A DNA stretch of 64,000 nucleotides, from assembly GCA_003008705.1 (NCBI GenBank), contig PDUO01000001.1:558001-622000 (forward strand), read 5' to 3'. This document shows positions 56,041-64,000 of the stretch, piece by piece. Origin of the DNA: Pezicula radicicola (taxonomy: Eukaryota > Ascomycota > Leotiomycetes > Helotiales > Dermateaceae). Every line of letters starts with the position of its first letter. The stretch's first letter is position 1. A program made the translations under genes and the position numbers. The notes beneath the pieces are model-generated. The model ran no database searches and was not told where the DNA came from. It was given only the letters and a program-made list of their open reading frames with translations.

Positions 56041-57516
56041 ATGTCTGCTCTTCAAGGTCTCCAGAGAGTTAAGCTCGTTCCCAACAAGGCCTACAAGAGA
56101 TCCGGTCCCAAGTCCTATGTTTACCTCTTGAACAAATGGGGCTTTGAGCCCACCAAAGAGGGCCCATACGTTCAGATAAACAAGGTCACTCAGTCTGGTC
56201 ACCACGGCCACTTCCACAAGCATGGAGGCAAGGCCACCACCCACCGTGTTCTAGCTAAGAAGGCAGCTACCGGAGATGGCACGACTGGCGAGGTACCCGC
56301 CGAGGACCAGCAAAACGATTCAGAGTATCTCTGCGAGGTTGCCATCGGCACTCCAGCTCAAAACCTGCTTCTAGACTTTGATACCGGATCTGCGGATCTC
56401 TGGGTAAGCATTATCTTCCTTCTACTTATGATTGTGGTATCTGACTTTTGGTTCAGGTCTGGTCTACCGAACTCTCATCCTCCGTCCAGTCCCAGGGCAA
56501 GAGTAGCCACACGATCTACGACCCATCCAAGTCCTCCACATACAAGAAGACTTCTGGTTCAACCTGGAAAATCTCATACGGAGATTCCTCCTCCGCTTCA
56601 GGCACTGTTGGCACAGACAATGTAACTATTGGTGGCCTTACCATCAAGAACCAAGCCATTGAGCTCGCAAACACTTTGTCCGCCCAATTCGTTCAGGGTG
56701 CTGGAGATGGACTACTTGGTCTTGCTTGGGGATCAATCAACACCGTCTCCCCAAGCCCAGTTCAGACTCCTGTTGAGAACATGATATCTCAGGACGATAT
56801 TCCCAAGTCCGCCGAGCTCTTCACAGCCAACCTTGGAAGCTGGCGTGATGCTGATGAAGCCGACAAGGTTAGTGACCTCATACGTTGCCAGTTTAATTTC
56901 TTTTATACTGATATATTCTAGGGTGCAAGTTTCTATACCTTCGGATACATTGACCAAGATGTTGTCAAGGCATCTGGACAGGTAAGCATTCCTGGCATGT
57001 AAGGATTTTAACTATGTCTAACCACTTTTCCAGGATATCTACTACACTCCAGTCGATAACTCCCAGGGATTCTGGCAATTCGACTCTACCTCCGCAACCG
57101 TTAATGGCAAGACTATTGACCAGAGTGGCAACACTGCCATTGCTGACACCGGAACTACCCTTGCTTTGGTTGCCGATGCTACCGTCGAGGCAATCTACGC
57201 TGCTATTCCAGGCTCGAAATACGATTCTAACCAACAGGGTTACGTCTTCCCAAGCAGCACATCTGCCGATGACCTTCCAGTCGTCACATTCGCCGTTGGT
57301 GGCAAGCAGTTTGCTGTTCAAAAGGAGGACCTCGGATTTGCTGACGCTGGTAATGGAATGGTTTACGGTGGCATCCAGTCCAGAGGCACCATGACCTTCG
57401 ACATTCTTGGCGACACCTTCTTGAAGGGAATTTACGCCATCTTCGACCAGGGCAACACACAGTTCGGTGCTGTTCAAAGAGCAGAGGCCACCCAAAACAC
57501 CTCTGCTCCTCCCTAA
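56041..57516 (+). CDS. Pepsin-type aspartic protease without signal peptide
   Basis: Four exons: 56041-56403, 56457-56867, 56922-56981 and 57034-57516, 438 aa. Catalytic Asp114 lies in [10 protein letters not shown] and Asp306 in [11 protein letters not shown]; the flap Tyr is in WKISYGDSS, and [17 protein letters not shown] closes the fold. This is the penicillopepsin type of family A1. The first ~90 residues are a basic, His-rich segment like a propeptide, but there is no hydrophobic signal sequence, and no in-frame ATG upstream. It may be cytosolic, leave the cell by an unusual route, or have an unseen first exon. The strong TATA promoter suggests high expression. Confidence 0.93.
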
Positions 57517-58385
57517 GTACTTGAGGAGGGATTGTATGAAATGATGAGATGACCAATTGTTTTAGCATGGGACGGATTGGATTTGGGTCGGGATTGCATG
57601 GGTAATAAGGAATGAGGGCTACTAAGATTGAGCATAGAAACAATGACTTCATCCTTCATCTTTACTTCTTTGTGTTGTGTGATGGTGTGAAAGGGGTAGT
57701 TGTCGATCATAAAGTCAACATCAATAACCGAGAGACATACGAAGTGAAGAGGGAGAAATACGCCAGGAGATCCCAATCAGCGAGGGTCCATTGCTAATAA
57801 ATAGCGGTGAATAACAACAGCCTTGAGACGGATCTCGAAGAGTTAGTTTTCTTTGATGGGATTTTCACATGGAACGGGGAGGAGGCACTTAAACAAAATG
57901 GAACTTGGAACTTGGTTGTTGCTGACCTCTTCATGCACTGAGCTAGCTGAAATGACATTCGGAACTTCCGAGAACCTTAGCTACAGTACCGATCAGCAAG
58001 TTTGAAGATGGGTGAAGAACAGGATAACAACATTTCACAACATACCATAGCGTCAAGCAGAAAAAGATCCGGAATGTCACAATAATATTACTGTATCATG
58101 CATTACTTATTCCGGGGTGCTTTCATACTGTAGGTTCCGCAGGAAGATAGTGATCTAGAACAAATGAAGCTTTCCTCGCCAGCAGTATTGGCTCGTGGCT
58201 CTGGGCTTGGCTTGGTTTGGTTGGCCGGGACCTGGGTTCTTACTGCATTCTGGAAAGCATGTCAGCAAAGTGTGCAGGGTGGCTAAATGGCGGGGTTAGA
58301 CCGTTAGGCCGTTAGGCAAGTCCGTACGTCACTAGGCGCTGGGATCCCTTACTCATTTCAGGGTGTCGAGGGGGGTGGGAGGGCG
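57517..58385. other. Intergenic, no gene seen
   Basis: 3' flank of the protease and an unassigned stretch. CCGTTAGGCCGTTAGGC at about 58300-58316 is a short direct repeat. Confidence 0.55.
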
Positions 58386-58724
58386 CTACCGGCGAGGCTG
58401 TGCCTTGGCACTCGTCCGTTTGGTCAGAAGGATTGGAGGATGGGAACGGGGATTTCGAGGATTTTTGTCGGGGTTCTTAGGCTCTTGTGTTTCATTCGAG
58501 GGCTTTGAGCTTTGAGCGTTTTTAGCTCTGGTGGGTACGTACGAGTACGCTAAGGGGTTAGGTATCGTTATGGATTTCCAGCTGGAGCTCTGAGGCTGGG
58601 AGGCTGCGGCGCTGGGAGTTCCTTGTCTGGATGCGGGCGATTTGGTTTTGTCTCGCGCTTGGAGCTTGAAGCTTGAAGCTTGATGCGGCTTCTGGCGCTT
58701 GAACGGAGGTAATATGGCATTCAC
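58386..58724 (-). CDS. Possible small protein of unknown function
   Basis: An open frame of 112 aa, very basic and rich in Pro, Ser, Lys and Gln, opening with ATG in MNAILPPFKRQKPHQASS. I do not recognise it. No intron signals or domains are evident. It could be a real disordered protein, one exon of a larger gene, or chance in a biased stretch. Confidence 0.25.
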   Translation of the reverse strand: MNAILPPFKRQKPHQASSFKLQARDKTKSPASRQGTPSAAASQPQSSSWKSITIPNPLAYSYVPTRAKNAQSSKPSNETQEPKNPDKNPRNPRSHPPILLTKRTSAKAQPRR

Positions 58725-59828
58725 GATATTGTGTGTTGCGAAGGTTAATCTGGTGCTTGGCGAGATTGAGATTGGTATTACTTAAGGCTGTTGGGAGGTA
58801 CCCTTAAGCGGGATTTTCTCAAAATGCCATTTCGAGGGGAAGAGAGGTACCTGAGTTTACTTCATCTTCCTTTCTACATTTATTCATTTTATTTTACTCA
58901 TACGAATCGTACCTTCGGGTTTTTATTACCGGATGAATCTGAATCTTATGTGACGGGATGTTTGCACTGAGGAGGAGCGAGGCGCTCTGTGTTAAGGAGA
59001 AGGAGGAGGCTGAGGGGGAGGGTATAGGGGATTCTGGGTCTAGTATTAGGTCGCTGAGGAGGGGGTTTTCTAGGTGAGTTTTTGGGCATTTTTCTTTTAC
59101 TGCACAAGCTGTGTTGCAAGAATGGTAAGAGTGAGATATCGTAAGGTATCGTACCGTAGTGAGTGGTCTGGATGGTTGTGGGTGACATCTTGGGTTTGTC
59201 TCGAACGAACGATTGGACAGGTTAGAAATCAGGCTTCGGGTTTCGCTCTGCAACACCACAAATCTGGACTTGCACACTTGCATTTGCAACTTCGCATTTG
59301 TACTGGTTGGCTTGACGTTGCCGTTCTTGCCATTTATATTACCTGGTGGAATCTGACGCCTCTCGTGTCCTGTCCGAGAGCTCTGCAGATTGGTGGCTGA
59401 GCTGCATTTCTCACCTACGGTACATGTAGTACCTGACGTACTTGACGTACTTGTACCTTAGATTGGCAGGTCGGCAGGTTGGCAGATCTCTTGAAGTTCT
59501 TCAAATCTGCTCCTTCCCCCAGTTTCTGTCTGATCCATCTTTCCTTTCGAAGATCATCATTTCTTCTTACCTACTCTTGCACACAGACTCATTTCAGTAA
59601 TTCCTACTCAACTGAAACCTACCTACCTACTAATAAAAGGAACACTCACTTACCTCACTTCCAACCAAAAACAGAAAACTGAGATTACAACCTCACAACA
59701 TCCTCATCTACCTCCAATCACCAGATTCACCAAACTCGTATATTAGCAGTCCACGCTACTCAACAGAACCCCAATCATCACCAGATTCCGAATCTGAACG
59801 AGGAAGTCGACGCTTCTCAATATTCAAG
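58725..59828. other. Intergenic and 5' leader of the next gene
   Basis: No gene supported. 59480-59828 is pyrimidine-rich and then A/C-rich, and looks like a transcribed leader. Two TGACGTAC sites lie upstream of it (listed separately). Confidence 0.5.
59434..59450. promoter_or_regulatory. Tandem TGACGTAC sites
   Basis: TGACGTAC occurs twice, at 59434-59441 and 59443-59450, one base apart. The core is like a CRE/bZIP half-site (TGACGT). It lies about 380 bp before the next gene's ATG. Confidence 0.35.
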
Positions 59829-60434
59829 ATGCCTACAGCTACAACCTCTCCCACCATGCAAGCTGTACAAGAACCACCTAAAACCCCCTCCAAATCTCCG
59901 AATAGGAACACTGGGTTTCCTGAGCCTTTCAATACTGGTTCGTCATCCCCCCTTTTTGTCTTCTCTCTCTTTCTAAACTTGCTCGTCTATAATTCCCTTC
60001 ATTGGTATGAGACCATATTGCTGACCTTGTGTGGCATATTTAAAGAACGGAATACAACCCTAACACATCCCGACGCTGATACATCCGAAGATGCCTCGAT
60101 CGAAGGCCCCGAAATCGCAGTATCTCGTTCACATTCTCGCAAGATTTCGTTCTTGAGTCATCGGAGCAAGGGAAGTCATACTTCGGGGAAGATTGATCCT
60201 TCTGTTTATGAGAAGTTGGATAGTTCTGAGGGGAATGGTAGAGCTGGCTTGTATGATGATATACAATATGCAGGTGGGCATAAGGAGAAGAATGGTCTTC
60301 TTGGCGCTGAGTTGGTGAGGAATGGGGATGAGGATACGAATGGGGAGATTAGGTTGGAGAGGGACAATAATGATCAGGGGTCTATCGAGGGGGAGAGAAA
60401 GAAGGGTGTTTTAAGGAAGTTGCATTTACATTAG
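59829..60434 (+). CDS. Small unknown protein with an in-frame intron
   Basis: I do not recognise it. Most likely two exons, 59829-59937 and 60046-60434, 165 aa, with a 108-nt intron (donor GTTCGT, acceptor AAAG). Because 108 is a multiple of three and has no stop, the unspliced frame also reads through to 201 aa and would then include a hydrophobic stretch (LFVFSLFLNLLVY). The spliced protein is hydrophilic and Ser/Asp/Glu-rich, with SRSHSRKISFLSHRSKGS and a basic C-terminus (KKGVLRKLHLH). These could be phosphorylation sites. Function unknown. Confidence 0.65.
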   Translation: MPTATTSPTMQAVQEPPKTPSKSPNRNTGFPEPFNTGSSSPLFVFSLFLNLLVYNSLHWYETILLTLCGIFKERNTTLTHPDADTSEDASIEGPEIAVSRSHSRKISFLSHRSKGSHTSGKIDPSVYEKLDSSEGNGRAGLYDDIQYAGGHKEKNGLLGAELVRNGDEDTNGEIRLERDNNDQGSIEGERKKGVLRKLHLH

Positions 60435-60966
60435 GTTTTGGGAGGATAAAAGTGTTTGGGCTTTGGGTATACTTGATTTGTAATTTTTGAAGGGTTGTAT
60501 CGGTTTGAGCGTGGAGTTGTGTGGCTTATCTTCTGTTTTTGGGGGCGATTGAGCGTTGGGCTTTGAATGGGGTTTTTTGCTAGATTGAAAGTAAAACAGA
60601 CTTGAGAGTTGAATGCACCTCATTCCTCATTCTTTATTTCCTCATGTTAATTCTCAATAACGGGAATGGCATTTTCAAGTGCCTATGTCCAGTAACTTAT
60701 ACGGCTTCAGTAGCTCATAACCCTCAGCTCTCAGCGCTTATCTTGAGAACTGTACTGGTAACTCAAGTCAATAAAGAAACCCAATATGTACATTCCGTAT
60801 ATTTACAGCTCGTGTCCAAATACCAGTCCATTTCATCAACCCGGGCAACTCCCTTCCATTTCTCATCCCAATTCAACCAACTCCTCTCAGTCATTAAAAT
60901 ACTTGAAGTAAGTCGTAAGTAGACCTCACACCTCCATAATTCCTCATCCATCATCACTCTCCTCTC
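60435..60966. other. Intergenic between convergent genes
   Basis: 3' flanks only. No further feature seen. Confidence 0.6.
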
Positions 60967-61380
60967 CTAACTCCCTCGATAAGTAGTATAACTATACGGA
61001 CCAAGCAACAATGGCACATGATAATGCTCCCCAACCTTCACAAAAAACGTCAACTCAACAACAGGCCAAAAAGTATTCCCCTCTCCATAATAAGCCCCAG
61101 TCCCAAACTTCAACTTCCAAACCGTCGGTTTTTCCCCCTGCCCCGCAATCTTCAATATCTGTTCAACGGATTGAGGAATCCCATCTCCTTGTTTCTCGGG
61201 TTCCCAGTTTGCGATTCGGCCGTCGGTATTCGTTACTGCGCAGAAGGATCCTAGGAGGTGGGGGTTAAGTGATGTTAGGGTTACTATCATTCGTGGTGCC
61301 GGTCTTCCTGTGAGTGTATCGAGGACGTGGCAGGTTATTGGATCTTTTTCTCGGGGGGCTGTTGTGGTTGTGGTGGCCAT
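60967..61380 (-). CDS. 5-hydroxyisourate hydrolase (transthyretin-like)
   Basis: A single exon, 137 aa from the ATG at 61380; an in-frame ATG at 61476 would add 32 residues, Pro/Asn-rich and not conserved. It hydrolyses 5-hydroxyisourate, the product of urate oxidase, in purine breakdown. Family features are the HVLDTLTGRPA start, the W-x-LKF-x-TGAYY region, HYHVPLLLGPYSY, and the C-terminal YRGS tetrapeptide typical of the hydrolase and absent from vertebrate transthyretin. There is no PTS1 ending and no clear PTS2, so a peroxisomal location is not supported by sequence. Confidence 0.94.
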   Translation of the reverse strand: MATTTTTAPREKDPITCHVLDTLTGRPAPRMIVTLTSLNPHLLGSFCAVTNTDGRIANWEPEKQGDGIPQSVEQILKIAGQGEKPTVWKLKFGTGAYYGEGNTFWPVVELTFFVKVGEHYHVPLLLGPYSYTTYRGS

Positions 61381-62062
61381 TTTGAGGGTGCGTTTTGGAG
61401 GGGTTAGGAATTGGGGATTGAGGGTTGGGGGTGTGAGATTGTTGGTTTTTGAGATGTGGGGTTGAGGGGCATTCAATGCTAAAAGCCTTCAATTTCGTGG
61501 GGTTTCTTGGGGTCACAAAAATTAGGTGAGGAGAGAAGGGAGAAGTAGCTTCTGTTTATGACGGGAAGGGAATGAGTGTGTGAGAGAAATTCTTTTGTGG
61601 GTAGAGACGTACAGAATAGATGAGCTTTGAGAGGGGGGAGATTGTGATGAGAGTGCCCCACTACGCATCGGAACTCGCCGCTACTCTTTGAATGTCAGTC
61701 AGCCTTGTGTGTGAGAAGCCTTTTAATATTTTGCTGTATGCTCAAAGCTCGCATATCTGCTTTGAAAAGTATCACTTGGTGAAGCAGTCGATATGATATT
61801 TGCTTGTTTGCCTCATTATTTTCGGTATGTGGTCTTGTTGTGAGTGTTGGGGGTAATAGGTGAGGTTTGCTTGAAGGCTGGCAATGACTAGCGTGTCGTC
61901 ATGCGAAAGCTGGACAGAAGGCCGACGAACGCTAAAGATGAATCTCGAATATTCAAACAGCCAACGCAGTTAACACCTGGAGCACTACAGGCACGAAACC
62001 ACACCTGTTTCTCCTTCCCGACTCTCCTCGAGCATCTACATTCTTCACTTCATCTTGCAACC
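61381..62062. promoter_or_regulatory. Divergent promoter of the hydroxyisourate hydrolase and Get3 genes
   Basis: 682 bp between the chosen starts of two divergent genes, or 586 bp if the longer hydrolase form is used. No gene and no strong motif seen. Confidence 0.4.
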
Positions 62063-63131
62063 ATGTCTGCAGCAGTAATTAACGCAGACGACGCCCTCGA
62101 GCCCACCCTCCAATCCATCCTCGATCAAAAGACCCTCCGCTGGATCTTTGTCGGCGGAAAGGGAGGAGTCGGAAAGACTACAACCTCTTGTTCACTCGCT
62201 ATACAACTTGCCAGAGTTCGCCGCTCTGTCCTGCTCATCTCTACGGATCCAGCCCACAATCTTTCAGATGCTTTCTCCCAGAAATTCGGCAAGGAGGCTA
62301 GACTCATTGATGGCTTTACAAACTTGAGTGCTATGGAGATTGATCCAAATGGCAGTATTCAGGATTTGATTGGGCAGGCTGATGAGGGCGAAGGACCTGC
62401 TGCTGGAGTTGGGGGTATGATGCAGGATTTGGCATTTGCTGTAAGTACCCTCAATTTGCGGCCATGTATAGCCGGCTAACTAGCTACAGATTCCCGGTAT
62501 CGACGAGGCAATGTCCTTTGCGGAGGTTCTGAAGCAAGTCAAATCACTATCCTACGAGACCATTATTTTTGACACCGCTCCCACTGGCCATACCCTACGC
62601 TTCCTCCAATTCCCAACCGTCCTTGAAAAAGCTCTTGCCAAGGTCTCACAACTATCTACTCAGTTCGGTCCTATGTTGAATGGCATTCTTGGAGCCAACG
62701 GCAGTCTGCCAAATGGTGCAAACCTTAATGAGATGATGGAGAAGTTGGAGGGTCTACGGGAAACCATTAGCGAGGTCAACACACAATTCAAGGACGAGAA
62801 CATGACAACTTTTGTTTGTGTCTGTATACCGGAGTTCCTTTCACTCTATGAGACTGAACGTATGATCCAAGAACTGGCAAGCTATGGTATAGACACACAT
62901 TGCATAGTGGTCAATCAGTTGTTATTTCCCAAGGCAGGAAGCGAGTGTGAACAGTGCAACGCTCGGAGAAAAATGCAGAAGAAATACTTAGAGCAGATTG
63001 AGGAATTATACGATGAATTCAACGTCGTAAAGATGCCGTTATTGGTGGAGGAAGTTAGAGGAAAGGAGCGGCTAGAGAGGTTTAGTGAGATGTTGATTAA
63101 ACCATATGTACCACCCGCGGGAGGTCTATAG
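62063..63131 (+). CDS. get3: Get3/ASNA1 ATPase, tail-anchored protein targeting factor
   Basis: Two exons: 62063-62440 and 62490-63131, 339 aa, the usual Get3 length. It carries tail-anchored membrane proteins from the ribosome side to the ER receptor Get1/Get2, acting as a zinc-bridged dimer in the cytosol. Visible features: deviant P-loop [10 protein letters not shown] at residues 31-40, switch I Asp62 in [10 protein letters not shown], switch II in [11 protein letters not shown], and the zinc CxxC in CEQC. The open frame extends upstream to 61901, but that ATG is in the leader and the extra residues are not conserved. Divergent from the hydroxyisourate hydrolase gene. Confidence 0.97.
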
Positions 63132-63420
63132 ACGGTTAGACGCAATTGAGAGATACCCGAATGCCCACTTAGGTGTTTGTACGACATATTCTCGACTTTG
63201 TGATACATCAAGATGGCGTACAAGGTAAGTAAGCTGCCAAAAGAAACTCCTTACTAATAGCTCTTAGCCCCCGCCTGCAATATTCCTCTCAATAAGCAGG
63301 AAATCAGACTTCGCATTTTACGAGTCAGCGCCCATCATCTTTCTTCTTTTTATTCCTATAAAACCGGACAGCCCGAGTTAGTTCAATACTCACCGACTTC
63401 AATAACCGTCCATCATTACA

Positions 63421-64000
63421 ATGGTACTGAGCTTAGTTCATGATCTCCCCCGAGAGATCCGCGATGAAATATACACTTATGTACTATCATCACCTACCGG
63501 CTCCATCGTACTATGTGAGAACTACCATACAAATGGTCACTACAAACTCGCGCCAACAAGCCCTCTCCATTCCCTGAGCAATGGCGTCGTCCCCAAAACC
63601 TACGAACCCGATGAAATGGGCCTTTCACTGCTACGCACTTGCAAGCAAATCCACGAGGAGACGAAGAACATGTTCTGGAAACTGAACATCTACAAAGTCG
63701 AGCTCCCTTGGCTTCCATGTCGCAGCTTCACAAGATTAGACTTAGGGATATGTCGGAATGTGACGAGGGTGTCGATGGAGGTAAAATACCCTCAGCCGAC
63801 TGAGTCAAAGGATGAGGATCTGGAGAACACGGAGAAGGCTTTTGAGGAACTAGGAAAATGGGCAAGGGATGGGAGACTAAAGACTGTTACAGTGATACCG
63901 GGTGTGAACTGGAGTGGCGTTCAATTCGACAGATTGATGCTGTTGGGGAGAAGGAGCGATGTGAACAACCATGCCGACGAGAGATTTGGACGCTTCCTCG
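63421..64000 (+). CDS. F-box/DUF7730-like protein, 5' part
   Basis: The frame opens at ATG 63421 and is still open at the window edge (193 codons), so it is partial. The N-terminus LPREIRDEIYTYVLSS is the short F-box-like helix typical of many fungal proteins, and LLRTCKQIHEETKNMFW is the second conserved block of the DUF7730/2EXR type. These proteins are numerous in filamentous fungi and mostly uncharacterised. Some may recruit targets to ubiquitin ligases. Confidence 0.75.
   Translation, partial: MVLSLVHDLPREIRDEIYTYVLSSPTGSIVLCENYHTNGHYKLAPTSPLHSLSNGVVPKTYEPDEMGLSLLRTCKQIHEETKNMFWKLNIYKVELPWLPCRSFTRLDLGICRNVTRVSMEVKYPQPTESKDEDLENTEKAFEELGKWARDGRLKTVTVIPGVNWSGVQFDRLMLLGRRSDVNNHADERFGRFL

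Overview
This window looks like nuclear DNA of a filamentous ascomycete (Pezizomycotina; Leotiomycetes would fit, but that is inference). Genes are split by many 45-75 nt introns with GTRNGT donors, several with a clear branch site. Protein families are typical of such fungi: bZIP-DUF3425, Zn2Cys6 and middle-homology-region regulators, GDXG hydrolases, sugar MFS transporters. One LTR retrotransposon carries the exact mutation signature of repeat-induced point mutation (RIP). One 45-base N gap sits inside a minisatellite.

The left part (1-36.3 kb) is accessory and metabolic. It holds a ferric-reductase-like 5' end cut by the window edge, an old yellow enzyme, a bZIP-DUF3425 regulator and an EthD protein divergent from a short-chain dehydrogenase (SDR). 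Next come a Ctf1/Far-like zinc-cluster regulator, a second regulator with no visible zinc cluster, a membrane-anchored GDXG esterase, a zinc alcohol dehydrogenase with one in-frame stop, a fragment of an acyl-CoA ligase, a hotdog thioesterase and an aldehyde dehydrogenase. The RIP-mutated retrotransposon (18954-22545, 247-bp LTRs, 5-bp target duplication GTTAA) follows. After it lie an AtuA/DUF1446 protein, a second zinc alcohol dehydrogenase, two 503-aa sugar-type MFS transporters around an SDR, and a further SDR. Alcohol to aldehyde to acid to CoA ester to AtuA, with transporters and regulators, reads like a catabolic cluster for a branched or terpenoid-like carbon source. The substrate is inference.

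The right part (36.7-64 kb) is mostly conserved housekeeping: a CCCH zinc-finger protein, dihydroorotase, an ISWI chromatin-remodelling ATPase, a possible HAPSTR1/TAPR1-like protein, a pepsin-type aspartic protease without a signal peptide, a small unknown protein, 5-hydroxyisourate hydrolase, the Get3 ATPase, and the start of an F-box/DUF7730-like protein open at the right edge. Two long stretches (39.7-44.8 kb and 52.5-56.0 kb) show no recognisable gene. No tRNA, rRNA or CRISPR array was found.

Exon borders were worked out by hand from frame, splice sites and family conservation, with every reading frame checked to close. No transcript or database evidence was available.
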